Shown here piece after piece: positions 22,606-34,716 of a stretch of 64,000 nucleotides of DNA (its first letter is position 1; each line of letters starts with the position of its first letter). This DNA is from Cryptomeria japonica. Taxonomy: Eukaryota > Streptophyta > Pinopsida > Cupressales > Cupressaceae. The position numbers and the translations under genes were made by a program. The stretch is from positions 214,371,654-214,435,653 of the forward strand of contig NC_081411.1 of NCBI RefSeq assembly GCF_030272615.1, in the 5' to 3' direction. The notes below the pieces were generated by a model that was not told where the DNA came from, searched no databases, and saw nothing but the letters and a program-made list of their open reading frames with translations.

Positions 22606-22975
22606 TGTTGGCAATGCCACAAGACATCATTTCCTATCTCATGCCAAATCTACTCACTATTAAAATATGTAATTTTTCCCACTTTGCATGGGGAGAAATG
22701 CATGCACAATGTTTGCATGAACTTAAGAATAGGATGTATAAATATAGTTTTCTCATGTTAATTTTGTAATTTATGTATGGAGATGCATGATAAGTTTCTA
22801 AAATTTCTAGAAATTAATCATTGTGTCAAAGATCTCTATTTATTAAGGCTATTGTAATTATTTATTTGTCTCTATTTTGTTCTTAGATGATCAATTCATG
22901 TTATAGAATGGATCAACAAAAGATTAGTTTGTGTAATTATTATGTACATTATTTATGTGTTTTATTATTTCTTTA
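22606..22975 (+). repeat. 5' LTR of the small element
   Basis: Aligned by eye with 24271-24600. The end is set by the primer-site-like TTTGTATCATAGCA at about 22976-22990. Confidence 0.6.
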
Positions 22976-24270
22976 TTTTGTATCATAGCAGGTTTGAGAA
23001 GGTTATTTAGGCTCAATAATTTACAAAAAAATGAGATTGTGGGAGGTTGAAGAGACAACCAAAATGTTGAATAAATTGTTAGATTCAATAATAACTGAAG
23101 ATAAAAAGATTGTTGTATTTTTAGAGTCGAAGAAAGATCGTCAGTGTGAAGTTGAATTAATATCCTTCAAATAATTAAATTTATTGGTGAACAAAGAAAG
23201 ATCATCGGTCATGTTTATAATGCATCTATCAAGTAAAGTGCAAGTTGCTCAGTGATAGCTAGCATGGAGATTCAATGACAAAGGCATAATTGTAAGTCTT
23301 GAAAAATCCATTAACAAATTTAAAGTTTTTTTGCCACTATTTGATTGTAGGAGATCAAGGAGATCTTAAATTCATAAATGTTGTAGTTTGGAAGCAATCA
23401 CCAAGTCAAGACCACCACCAGTGAAGGAAATGTTGCACTCTAAATTTCTTGAAAGAAGGTATCTTTAGTTTAAAATCTATATAAATATTTTTAGTTGTTT
23501 CTTGTAAAAACCATTGAAAAACTAGACAATAGATCATTTTAAAAAAAAAAAAATAGGTGTAGAAATTAGAATATCCAAAATCACATGTCAAAGTGTGAAG
23601 ATACCACCACAAATCAATATTTATCCCAAATCCTATTTTTGGAGAGATTGTAGTAGAAGAAAAAAGTGAGAATAAATTACAAGGTTAAGTAATTTTTGTT
23701 TTATTGATATTTCCATGTTCTTGCCAAAGAAATTATAGTAAGGATACCATGGGCCAAGGAAATCACTCAATTGGGACTATCCAAAGATGAAATTGATCAT
23801 AAAAAGAAGAGATCGAGTTCAAAGTGAAGTTTTCATATCAATTTAAAAGAGGAATAAACATTTTTTCATAACCTCATGTTTAAAGAGAAGTTTCAGCCCT
23901 TAAAGTTTGTTTAAAAAGTTATCTAGTCAAAAAGAATATTAGGCATAATCTACCAAATTTAAATCCATCTCAAAGAAAGGTGAAGACCTCAATTTGTAAG
24001 GAAGTGAAATCAAATCCTTTAAAAATGCCATAGTGTTTTTGTCAAAATAAATTGAATTCAGGCTCTGTAGGAGAGAAAGTGTGGACCCTTGGAGGAGTAA
24101 TAGCTAGGTAAAATGCAATCTAAAAGGAGATAACCACACCATAATATGCACTATGGTAGGAGAGAAGCCCACACAACTCAAAAGAAGAAATCAAGTCAAC
24201 CATATATGTTATTGAGAGGAATAGTTGATTTTGTGTTGAATCAATTAGTGGTTGAAATTAAGGGGGAGAT

Positions 24271-24600
24271 TGTTGGAATATTTAATTGTTCCTAATTCAC
24301 ATCAGGAAATATCCATGCACATTTTTTGCATGAAGTCAAAAATTGGAAGTCTAAACATAGATTTTGTATGTTAAGTTTATAATCTGCATTGAGTTGCATA
24401 ATAAGTTTTAGAATTTCTAGAATCAGTTTGTTGTATTAAATACCTCTATTTATTGAGAAATTATATTGTATTCCTTGTCTCTAATCATTTGTTTAGTTGA
24501 TCCTTGATTAGGTAATCAAGAACTTTTTGTAATGTTTGAGATTGAATAAAAAAATCTTGTATGTTCAAACCAATTTTCTTTTCACTATAGAAATTTCTAT
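24271..24600 (+). repeat. 3' LTR of the small element
   Basis: It begins TGTTGGAATATTTAATTG right after the AAGGGGGAGAT tract. The outer end is approximate, and no target duplication was found. Confidence 0.6.
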
Positions 24601-25369
24601 GTTTTCTAATTTCTTCACTTGTCACTTTTTTCTCTTTTTCCTTTCTCCATCATGCAATTGTAATAACAATATCTACTTGTCGCTTTATGTTTATCCATTT
24701 ATGATTTGATAGTAATCCATAATCCGTTCCAATGACCTCACTTTTGCACAAGTAAATAGGATATCACCACATTTTATAGAGTCTAGCTTCCATGCCTCCA
24801 ATGATATTTATTGTCTCTCTTTTCATCACATATCTCTTGCCTCTCAATTTTATGACAAATTTTAATTCCTTTCTTACACCATTCTTTTTTCCTTCCTTCT
24901 CTTCCAACTCCCCCTAAACTAGTCAAAATCACATTTTTTATGAGATTGAGGGTGCAGGACTGGATCTTCTACACCAATTAACCATCAACGCAACATTTTC
25001 TTCTCAATAGAAGGTTGTCCCCTCTTTTTAGCATGAATTTTTGTCGTTCCATGTCACACTAATTTTTTGAGTAGGGTTCTTTTACTAACGACTTAAATCA
25101 CACACATTAAGTTTATAGTGTGTGTGGTTTAAGGCTGGCTCTTTGGCATTGTTGTGTTATAACTTAAAAACTTGAAAAGCCCCTAATATTTTTTAATCTA
25201 GCAAGTTATGAACCCGATTCTTTTATGAGAAATACTTGTGTGTTCATAGTATCTTGTCACAGTTTATGGAGGATCTATCAAGATCATACATTGTTACGAG
25301 GATGAAGAATCAATTTCATTATTTTTTGAACTTAAATGTATTGAATCTGTCTGTCTCTCTCTCTCTCTG
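24601..25369. other. Unassigned sequence with pyrimidine-rich and CT/CA microsatellites
   Basis: No coding region. It ends in a (CT)n run that changes to (CA)n at 25370. Confidence 0.5.
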
Positions 25370-25513
25370 ACACACACACACACACACACACACCATAATA
25401 ATCCCACAATGAGAAATCAACCACCACAATCTAATCTCAATGGCTAAGATTATCTTAACTTCAGCAAGTACTTTCTAGAAGTCACTAGAGAAAAATAGAT
25501 AACTTTCTATTAT
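25370..25513. repeat. Flanking direct duplication, left copy
   Basis: From the (CA)n run through CCATAATAATCCC and TAGAAGTCACTAGAG to CTTTCTATTAT, directly before the 5' LTR of element III. The same sequence lies directly after its 3' LTR (33320-33486). Confidence 0.9.
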
Positions 25514-27060
25514 TGTTGGCAATATTGCATTATAACAGACAATGAAAGATTGTTGGCATTTCTTAAGGATATTGAGAAGGTTGTTGATGATTATGGATAT
25601 AACTGATTAAAGATGTTTTACTATCTTGATATTATTATTTTGTCATTGATGTCAAGAAATTGATTTTCTAATTCAGTATGGTGTTGCCATATCTTGAGAA
25701 GTATGATATGAAGATTATAAAGATGTCGGTAAAAGACATAGGAAAGAATATGATGAATAAGGGGATGAATAAGGTATTCAATGGGCAACTACTACTGAGT
25801 CAGACAATGATCAAATCATGATGTTTTAGATTGTTTTAACATCATACATATGTTGTAAATTATAAAGGTTAATACTATACTATGTTATCAAGCAAAGAAC
25901 CTAGTTGATAAACCCTAAGGAACCTAGTCGGTAAACCCTAAGGTTATCGCTATCAGTTAATGAAGGTGCAATGTCTACCGAGTGGACTTTAGTATTCACC
26001 GAGTTGTTACCGACTTGTAACCAAGCTATAACAAAATGTATTAAATGTTTACATGCGGTATTTAATGAAGGAAGCTAATGAGCTAGAGCAGATCAAATGA
26101 TTGGTGAGCAGTGGAAGAAGTTTGTTAACGAATCTAAGGCAATGGAAAGTTGACATGAAGATCTACAACTCAGATTGAACCACAATACGCTGGCACAAGT
26201 TCCAAGACTATTATGCAAGTTCCTAGGTAGGGTAAAACATTTTCAGATCGAAAGATGCATTGAACCTGGACAAGATTGAAGATCTGATGGCTATGATTGA
26301 TCATCGGAAATGTGATCAAGGAGATTAAGTGATTACTTAATTGTTTATAAATAGGAATCTGTTGATAAACAATGTATGCAGGCAAGTGTATGCACAGGGA
26401 TGCTACATAGTGATTACCGAGCACAGAAGCTTGAAGACCTGTTAGAATAATAGAGTATAGAAGCCTAGTAGATAGACAAGATTAGTTCTATGTCTAGATT
26501 GTATTGAACAAATAGGAATCTGCTTTAGCATTTTAGATGTGAAGGTGCAGATAGATTTTTATTACTGTTATTTTGTGAAAGTGACAGAAAATCTCTTAAC
26601 CGAGTGGACTTAATAGTCTTATATGTAAACCCTCTAGCAAGGTGACATTCTAATTGAGTGTTTGAAATCCTTTAACAAGGTCACTTCTAACAAAGTGAAG
26701 ATCCTAACAGATTTGAGGGAAATCCCTTAACCGGGTCACATCTAGCAATGTGTTTGTAATCTTTAACAGGATTTGCTTTTAACCGAGCATACTCTAGAAG
26801 AGTATATTTCTTAGTGGGTCTAAAATCCCATAGTGGTTTTTCCCTATTTGGGTTTCCCCATTAAATCTGGTGTTATGAGGTTTATATTATTCATATGCTT
26901 TTGAGTTTGCATGTTTAACAATTTTGGTTATATTACTGATATATATGCTATCGAGGTTGAAACTGATGTTTTTATGGATGTTTAAGTTTGTATGATTCAC
27001 CCCCCCCTCTCATATTGTTGGCTATTGGATCTGTACTTATATTAAGTATCAGAACTATCA
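25514..27060 (+). repeat. 5' LTR of element III
   Basis: It starts TGTTGGCAATATTGC and ends AGAACTATCA. Near its end is GATTCACCCCCCCCTCTCA, a motif also found inverted in the LTRs of elements II and IV. An internal 25-bp unit (GAACCTAGT, GGTAAACCCTAAG) is repeated twice near 25905-25955. Confidence 0.95.
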
Positions 27061-27074
27061 ATTGGTATTAGCAC
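27061..27074 (+). other. Primer binding site of element III
   Basis: ATTGGTATTAGCAC immediately after the LTR, similar to the initiator-Met-tRNA site, with changes after TGGTAT. Confidence 0.85.
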
Positions 27075-27124
27075 TTTGGACTTCGGAAGGAAAGTTTAAA
27101 GGCACTTGAGTTAAAGATCCAAAG

Positions 27125-28498
27125 ATGTATAAGAGGGATGCACCGATGTTGAACAAGTCAAGTTTCTCTACATGACAGAAAAGGATGAAGCTACATCTAT
27201 CAGGAGTTGGAGAATATGTTGTATACTATCTGGAGAATGATTTTGTTACACCGAGCAGCTATACATTGACTATGGAAGAGATAAAGGTGAAGCAAGAACA
27301 TATTAAAGCAATGATTGAAATAACATCTGCATTGACCAATTCAGAGTTTAATGATCTAGAAGGCTGTAATGATGCAAAGGCAATGTGGGATAAGCTCATA
27401 TCAGTATATGGAGGAGATGAACATGTTCAAAGAGCAAAAGTAGATAGTCTAAGAGGACAACTTGAATCTATGAGGATGAATGAAGGTGAGAACATAACTC
27501 AGTACAATACAAGACTAAAGGAGATTGTCAATCAAATCAAAGGAGCAGGTAGAACTGTTGAAGAAAAGGATATAATAGGTAAGTTGTTGAGAACCCTTCT
27601 ACCAGCTTATGCAATCCGAGTCTCTGCAATCAATGAATTGAGGTCTGTACCTAATATGTCAGTTTCTTTGGATGCTACTATTGGTAAGCTACATGCATTT
27701 GAGTTAAGTAATTTTGATAACAGTGGATCTTCAGTAAATAAAGTTGAATCTGCATTTAGTTCTTTTCATCTTGATGAATATAATGATTACAATGAAAGAA
27801 AGTATAAGTACTCTGAAGGAGATCACAGTGGAGCAAGTGAAAGATTTCAAAAGAACATGGAAGAAGTACACAAACTGTATGAAGAAATCAAAAAGCAAGA
27901 AGATTTTGAAGCACTATTAGCCAAAAGGTTACCGAGAGGCAAAGGTAAGTATAAAGGAAAACTACCTTTGAAATGTTTCAATTGTGATAAGATAGGACAT
28001 ATGGCTTCTAACTATCCTGACAAAGATTTTACTGAAAAGAGAGATTACCGAGATAATAGACAAAAAGATAATCTTTATAGAGGACACCGAGATTTCAGAA
28101 GAAGAGATAGAAACACATGCTTAATAGCTGATGAGGAATCTAAAGATGATAAATCAAATGATACTGATACAGAGGAAGTATTTTATGTGGCTATCAAGGA
28201 TGGCTCAGATGAAGAAAGGTATGAAGAAAAAGCCCTAATATCTCACATAAACATTAATGATTCTTGGATTATAAATAGTGGATGCTCACATCATATGATA
28301 GGAGATAAACACAAGTTTGTTATGTTAGAAGATTATGATGGAGGATATGTTAGATTTGGTAATGATGCACCATGTCCAGTAAGAGGTAAAGGATCTATAA
28401 CACTTCTTGATAATGTAAGATGCAATGATGTTTATTGGGTTGAAGGTTTGAAATACAATTTGTTGAGTGTAGCACAGCTAAACAACACATGTTACTGA
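27125..28498 (+). pseudogene. Copia Gag and protease (element III)
   Basis: The frame opens at the ATG at 27125, meets a TGA at 27173 where plant Gags carry a conserved Trp, and then stays open 27185-28498. UBN2-type Gag helices lie at about 27350-27700 (MWDKLISVYGGDE, then ESMRMNEGENITQYNTRLKE). One zinc knuckle near 27970 reads CFNCDKIGHMASNY, with Tyr replacing the last Cys. The protease near 28260 reads WIINSGCSHHM: the catalytic Asp of the usual DSG is Asn here, so this protease should be inactive. The frame ends where GAG-pre-integrase should begin. Confidence 0.9.
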
Positions 28499-29393
28499 TA
28501 GAATTTCAAAAAGGAATTGTCAAAGTTCATGACAAGAATGGAAAGTTAGTTGCTACCGGGACACAAACAAAAAGTAACATTTCACCTTGACTCAACTCGG
28601 AATAAGTGTTTGCATGCAAAGATTGTTGATACCTAGCTATGACATAAAAGGTTTTTTCATGTAAATTTTGATAATCTAATCAAAATAAGTAAGAAGCACA
28701 AAGTAAGAGGTCTACCGAGTCTTGAAAAACCTGAGAATGCTATGTGCTGAGGATGCCAGATGGGTAAGATGACAAGATCAAGCTTTACGAGTAAGTCTTA
28801 CACTTCTAATGGAATTTTAGATCTAGTGCACACTGATCTTTGTGGTCCTATGAAAGTTCAAAGTTATTATGGTGATAAGTATTTCATATTATTTGTGGAT
28901 GACTATTCAAGGATGATGTCAGTAATGTTTTTAAAGGAAAAATCAGAAGCTTTTCAAATGTTTAAATGGTAAAAGGCAAGAGTCGAAAATGAAATAGGAA
29001 GACAACTAAAATGTCTTAGATCAGATAGAGGAGGAGAGTTCACATCTGATAAATTCAACTTATTCTGCAATGATCATGGTATTAAAAGACAAGTCTCTGC
29101 ACTGAGAACTCCACAATAGAATGGAATAGCTGAGAGAAGAAACTGATCTATTGTGGATTGTGCTAGAACACTAATGATTGAAAAGAAGGTGCCACAAACA
29201 TTTTGGAGAGAAGCAATAAGCACAGTTGTTTACACCTTGAACCGAGTACAATTGAAGAAAGGTACTTTGAAGATTCCATATGAAATTTGGTATGATAAGA
29301 AACCTAATGTTAGTTATTTTAAAATCTTTCGAAGTAGATGCTATGTTCATAAAGATGATAGAAATGGCAAGTTTGATAAAAAAAAGTGAAGAA
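28499..29393 (+). pseudogene. Copia GAG-pre-integrase and integrase (element III)
   Basis: In one frame with several stops: the pre-integrase zinc region near 28620-28770 (HVNFDNLIKISKKHKV), then the integrase core with the first Asp in LVHTDLCGP (about 28828), DDYSRMMSVMFLKEKSEAF, the second Asp in LRSDRGGEF (about 29020) and the Glu in NGIAERRN (about 29122). All three catalytic acids are present. Stops lie at 28970, after ALRTPQ, and after AERRN. The conserved region after the core ([32 protein letters not shown]) follows in an open piece (29153-29389), ended by a frameshift at a run of eight A's. Confidence 0.9.
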
Positions 29394-30422
29394 GGAACAT
29401 TTCTAGGTTATTCTTCTAGGAGGAAAGGATTTAAATGTCTGATCAAATCATCTAACCAAATAGTAGAAAGTGCAAATGTGAAAATTGATGAATTTGTAGA
29501 AAGAAGTGATGAAGGAAATTCCAAGGAACTAGAAGACTATGATGAATTTATCTATGTTCAACCGAGAAGTCCTACCGAGAAGACTGTTGAAGAAAATGAA
29601 GAGAATATCCAGTTACCGAGTGATGAAGAAGAACATACAGAGCCTACCGAGCCTGTATTAGCCAAGTATGTCAGAAGACATCATGCACCAAGTCAGATTA
29701 TAGGAGATAAGGATGATATAGTGATGACAAGGAACAAACTGAGACAGAACACATGTTTGATATCTGAATTTGAACCGGGAATAGTGAAAGAGGCATTTAA
29801 TAGTGAAGATTGGGTAAATGCTATGACAGAAGAGATTGATCAAATCAAGAAGAATGACACATGGACACTAATCCCAAGACTGAAGGACAAAAATGTAATC
29901 GGTACAAAGTGGATTTTCAGAAACAAGCTAAATGAAAAAGGAGAAGTCATTCGAAACAAAGCAAGACTAGTTTGCAAAGGTTATGCTCAAGAAGAAGGAA
30001 TTGATTATGGTGAAACTTTTGCACCTGTTGCTAGACTTGAAGGAGTAAGAGCATTGTTGGCCTATGCTGCTTTCAAGAACTTCAAGGTATATCAAATGGA
30101 TGTCAAATCTGCATTTCTGAATGGAATATTAGAAGAAGTTTTCATTGAACAACCTGAAGGATTTGTTGAAGACAATAATAAAGATCAGGTATGTAAATTG
30201 AACAAAGCTTTATATGGTTTGAAACAAGCACCAAGAGCATGGTATGAAAGATTGCACTCTTATTTGATTAAGATTGGTTTTATAAGGACAAGTGAGAACA
30301 ACAACATGTACATGAAGAATGATGAAAATGGAATACTAATCTCAACCATATTTGTTGATGATATTATATTTTGTGGAAATGACTCTTTATGCAAGAACTT
30401 TGGAAATGAAATGAGCAAATAA
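29394..30422 (+). pseudogene. Copia integrase C-terminus and reverse transcriptase (element III)
   Basis: Open after the A-run frameshift. [14 protein letters not shown] closes the integrase region, followed by an acidic linker rich in Glu and Pro. RT begins near 29815 ([20 protein letters not shown]) and shows [63 protein letters not shown] and the active site FVDDIIFCG near 30352. It ends with a TAA just after the palm. The catalytic Asp residues are kept. RT copies the element RNA into DNA in the virus-like particle. Confidence 0.95.
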
Positions 30423-31331
30423 TTTGAGGTGTCATTAATCGGTGAGATAAAGTATTTTATAGGTTCAGATACTGGAAATGAAAAATGAGATTTTCATTAC
30501 TCAATCCAAGTACATAAAGGAAATCTTGAAGAAATTTGGAATGGATGATTCAAAACCAGTAAGTACTCCTATGACTACCAACTATAAATTATCTAAGAAT
30601 GATGAATCTGCATCTGTTGATGAGACACTCTACCGATCCATGATTGGAAAACTACAATATGTTGTTCACAGCAGACCAGACATAGCACATGTAGTAGGTA
30701 TAGTTGCAAGATTCTCTGTAGATCCTAAGGAAACACAAATGACAGCAATCAAAAGAATTTTTAGATACTTGAAAGGTACAGAGGATTATGGCTTAGTATA
30801 TCAGAAAAGAAATGATTTTGATTTAAAGTTTATACTGATGTTGATTGGGCAGGCAACATTGATGATAGAAAAAGCACAAGTGGAGGAGCTTTCTTTTTAG
30901 GAGAAAGACTAGTGAGTTGGCTTAGCAAGAAATAAGGATGTGTTTCACAGTCAAAATCAGAAGCTGAATACGTTGCTGCAGCATTGAATTGTACCAACAT
31001 TGCATGGATCAAACAACTGTTGGAAGGTATAAATGAGAAATTTACCAAGCCAGTAACTATATTCTGTGACAATACTAGTGCCATTAATATTTCAAAGAAT
31101 CCTGTTATGCACTCTAAGACAAAGCACATATCTATCAAATATCATTATCTTAGAGAAGAAGCTCAAGAGAAGAAAGTGGTGTTGGAATATGTTAGCACAA
31201 AGGAGCAAATAGCAGATATCTTCACCAAGCCACTACCAAAGGACACTTTTGAATATCTCAAAAGTAAGTTAGGGGTCCTACCCCTATCTTCTACTCATGG
31301 ACCGAGTTCGGTGAAATTATCAATCCGATGA
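30423..31331 (+). pseudogene. Copia RT thumb and RNase H (element III)
   Basis: After the TAA a short shifted stretch leads to 30478-30900 (FITQSKYIKEILKKFGMDDS, then STPMTTNYKLSK, MIGKLQYVVHSRPDIAH). A frameshift near 30830 is followed by the RNase H core in another frame, with WAGNIDDRKSTSGGAFFLG, SKSEAEYVAAALNCT, FCDNTSAINISKNP, HSKTKHISIKYHYLRE and the closing IADIFTKPLPKDTF (31216-31257). The frame ends at a TGA at 31329. RNase H removes the RNA strand during cDNA synthesis. Confidence 0.95.
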
Positions 31332-31770
31332 CTCTATTGAATATCTTTTGGGAGTTGATGCTGAAGTTATACACTTTAGGATGTTTTCTAAAAGTGTATA
31401 GGAAATAATACAGAAATATTATAGGGAATAGGAATTGAAGACAAATGCTCTGACCGAGACTCAGTTGATACACAACAGCAGGAATCACTTCTTACAGAAA
31501 GAAATTAAGTTTTAGTTCTTTACTTTTTGGCATTGTTGTCAAAGGGGGAGAAGACCTACAAAGGGAGAGAAGACTGAGAGAAGACCTATTAGGGGAGAAG
31601 ACTAAGAGAAAACTGAGCAGACTATAGATTGGAAAGAAGACCAAAGAAATGAGGAGAAGTCTTATGTATGGGGAAGAGCATTTCAGCATTTCAGCATTTC
31701 AGAATCACAAAAATCTAAATCTATTAAGGTCAAATCAATTGGTTTTGCCATCAATGCCAAAGGGGGAGAT
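31332..31770 (+). other. 3' spacer and polypurine tract of element III
   Basis: Non-coding spacer with A/G-rich repeated words (GAGAAGACCTA, GAGAAGACT) at about 31545-31640 and a TTTCAGCA triplet repeat near 31680. It ends in the purine tract AAAGGGGGAGAT (31759-31770), preceded by GCCATCAATGCC, and the 3' LTR begins at 31771. Confidence 0.85.
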
Positions 31771-33319
31771 TGTTGGCAATATTGCATTATAACAAACAAT
31801 GAAATATTGTTGGCATTTCTTAAGGATATTGAGAAGGTTGTTGATGATTATGGATATAACAGATTAAAGATGTTTTACTATCTTGATATTATTATTTTGT
31901 CATTGATGTCAAGAAATTGATTTTCTAATTCAGTATGATGTTGCCATATCTTGAGAAGTATGATATGAAGATTATAAAGATGTCGGTAAAAGACATAGGA
32001 AAGAATATGATGAATAAGGGGATGAATAAGGTATTCAATGGGCAACTACTACTGAGTTAGACAATGATGAGATCATGATGTTTTAGATTGTTTTAACATC
32101 ATACATATGTTGTAAATTGTAAAGGCTAATACTATACTATGTTATCGAGCAAAGAACCTAGTCGGTAAACCCTAAAGAACCTAGTCGGTAAACCCTAAGG
32201 TTATCGCTATCGGTTAATGAAGGTGGAATGTCTATCAAGTGGAGTTTAGTATTCATCGAGTTGTTACCGAGTTGTAACCGAGCTATAACAGAATGCATTA
32301 AATGTTTACGTGCGGTATTTAATGAAGGAAGTTGATGAGCTAGAGTGGATCAAATGATTGGTGAGCCATGGAAGAAGTTTTTTTGACGAATCTAAGGCAA
32401 TGGAAAGTCAGCATGAAGATCTACAGCTCAGATTGAACCGCAATACGCTGGCACAAGTTCCAAGACTATTATGTAAGTTCCTAAGTGGGATAAAACATTT
32501 TCAGATCGAAAGATGCATTGAACTTGGACAAGATTGAAGATCTGATGGCTATGATTGATCATGGGAAATGTGATCAAGGAGATTAACTGGTTAGCTAATT
32601 GTTTATAAATAGGAAACTATTGATAAACAATGCATGCGGGCAAGTGTATGCACAGGGATGCTACATAGTGATTACCAAGCACATAAGCTTAAAGACCTAT
32701 TAGAATAACAGAGTATAGAAGCCCAGCAGGTAGACAAGATTAGCTCTATGTCTAGATTGTATTGAACAAATAGGAATCTACTTTAGCATTTTAGATGTGA
32801 AGTTGCAAATAGATTTTTATTACTGTTATTTTGTGAAAGTGATAGAAAATCTCTTAACCGAGTGGACTTAACAGTCTTATATATAAACCCTCTAGCAAGG
32901 TGACATTCTGATTGAGTATTTGAAATCCTTTAACAAGGTCACTTCTAACAAAGTGAAGATCCTAATAGATCTGAGGGAAATCCCTTAACCGAGTCACAGC
33001 TAGCAATGTGTTTGTAATCTTTAACATGATTTGCTTTTAACCAAGAATACTCTAGAAGAGTATATTTCTTAGTGGGTCCGAAATCCCACAGTGGTTTTTC
33101 CCTATTTGGGTTTCCACGTTAAATCTGGTGTTCTGAGGTTTATATTGTTCATATGCTTTTGAGTTTGCATGTTTAATAGTTTTGGTTATATTACTGATAT
33201 ATATGTTACCGAGGTTGAATCTGATGTTTTTATGCATGATTAAGTTTGTATGATTCACACCCCCCCTCTCATATTGTTCGCTATTGGATCTATACTTATA
33301 TTAATTATCAGAACTATCA
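31771..33319 (+). repeat. 3' LTR of element III
   Basis: Matches 25514-27060 throughout. It ends GAACTATCA and is followed at once by a (CA)n run, not by a copy of the 5 bp left of the 5' LTR. Confidence 0.95.
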
Positions 33320-33486
33320 ACACACACACACACACACACACACACCATAATAAACCCACATTGAGAAATCAACCACCACAATCTAATCTCAATGGCTAAG
33401 ATTATCTTAACTTCATCAAGTACTTTCTAGAAGTTTTTGATTACTTTCTAGAAGTCACTAGAGAAAAATAGACAACTTTCTATTAT
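33320..33486. repeat. Flanking direct duplication, right copy
   Basis: Same sequence as 25370-25513, from the (CA)n run to CTTTCTATTAT, with an additional internal duplication of about 21 bp (TACTTTCTAGAAG twice). After it the original flank continues as TGTCCTGGGC. Confidence 0.9.
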
Positions 33487-34009
33487 TGTCCTGGGCATGC
33501 ATGGAGACACTTGTCCGAGCTACAAAAACTAACACTTCTCAACCCATCATCAATGAGAATAATCTTTGTTTTAATGCAAATATAAAATCAAATGATATAT
33601 TGAATTAACATATTTGATTTTGGCAGTAACTTCAATTGTGTAAAAAAATGGTTTTGTATCTAATTGTTGCTTATGGCAGTGCCTCTTAAAGAATTACATT
33701 CTGATTTTTTTTATGATCAGTATGATTTTTATATAGTTTTTATTGATATTAGTGACCCCATCATAGGTACTATTCTCAACTTTTGCATTGTCCTCATATA
33801 TTTCTATTTTAACTTTTTAAAGATTTCGAGGATGTGCCAGAATTGACAATTTGGTTTTGGTAAGAAATTAAGATTTTATGATTATGAAATAAATTTTATT
33901 CCCCTTATGAATTCTCAATTCTAAGATGTTTAATGCAATTTTAAAAACATCGTTGGAGGAATTTGTCTAAAACAAATGATTCATGCAAATCAGATAAGGG
34001 AAGATATTC
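33487..34009. other. Unassigned sequence right of element III
   Basis: AT-rich, only a chance open frame of 60 codons (33664-33846). Nothing recognised. Confidence 0.5.
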
Positions 34010-34362
34010 ATATATCATAATGTCTGATTTCAAAGTTTTATTGCAGAGCAGTTATTTGAAGAATGTTTCTAAATGATTTTTTTTTATAATTATTTGAAAT
34101 TTACATTTTTTCTTTTTGAGTTGATAATATGTAGAAGTTACATTTCAATCTAAGATATAATAGGAGCAAAGTGTCTATCTTTACTCATATATCATAATGT
34201 GTAATTTCAAAGTTTTATTGCGGAGAACTTATTTGAAGAATGCTTCTAAATTATTATTTTTAACAATTATTTGAAGTTTACATTTTTTCTTTTTGAGTTG
34301 ATAATATGTAGAAACTTTACATTTCAACCTAAGATATAATAGGATCAAAGTGTTTGTCTTTT
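34010..34362. repeat. Tandem repeat, two units of about 175 bp
   Basis: The unit starts CATATATCATAATGT and contains TTTCAAAGTTTTATTGC, TTTTTGAGTTGATAATATGT and AAGATATAATAGGA in the same order twice (34010-34187, 34188-34362). The units differ by scattered substitutions. Confidence 0.85.
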
Positions 34363-34716
34363 TCATGGAGTGTGGCTCACCTCATGGATTATGGGTGCAA
34401 TACTTCTTCTAACTATTTAGAGAATCCTACAAAATACAATGGCATCCATTCTTCCTTAAATATCCTTAGAGAAATGCATAATTTGAGCTTCAATGTTTAT
34501 TGTGCAGTTACACACAAACCTGTCATACAGAGCGTGCTAGAATAGGCGTTGGATTTGAAGATTCGTAGAAGAAATAGGATAGTCAATGCTAATTGACTTA
34601 CCTTCCTGCATCATCTTTGTTTTATGCTCTATATTTTTTGGAGACAAATTCAAAGTAGAATAATTTTTTTATATTAAAACAAAGTTTATGTTAAAAAAAT
34701 ACTTAAGGGAGTAGCC
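34363..34716. other. Unassigned sequence left of element IV
   Basis: It contains a 63-codon open frame (34354-34545) that I do not recognise. It ends in TAGCC, the probable left target duplication of element IV. Confidence 0.45.

Larger units (their letters stand above)
22606..24600 (+). mobile_element. Small decayed LTR retrotransposon, about 2 kb
   Basis: A diverged direct repeat (about 22606-22975 and 24271-24600) shares TGTTGG at the start, then ATGCATGCACA/ATCCATGCACA, TTTCTAGAA, ACCTCTATTTATTGAG-type words in the same order. Just inside the left repeat is TTTGTATCATAGCAGG, which resembles the Met-tRNA primer site. Just before the right repeat is TTAAGGGGGAGAT, a purine tract. The 1.3-kb interior has no Gag or pol that I recognise, only a short open piece near 23033-23175. 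It is either a non-autonomous small element or an internally deleted copia relative. The LTRs are far more diverged than those of elements II to V, so it is the oldest paired-LTR element here. Confidence 0.65.
25514..33319 (+). mobile_element. Full-length Ty1/copia retrotransposon (element III)
   Basis: 7.8 kb with LTRs 25514-27060 and 31771-33319, primer site, gag, protease, integrase, RT, RNase H in copia order, a non-coding 3' spacer and a purine tract. The polyprotein frame is broken by several stops and at least three frameshifts. The LTRs are about 1.55 kb and clearly alike, with scattered differences. There is no 5-bp target duplication; instead about 145 bp of flank is duplicated. LTR length and the purine-tract context suggest the SIRE/Tork side of plant copia, which I cannot settle without a tree. 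Confidence 0.95.

Noticed and set aside
30830-31138. Minus-strand frames within element III and plus-strand frames within element IV coding regions
   Set aside because: They are antisense shadows of RNase H, RT and integrase.
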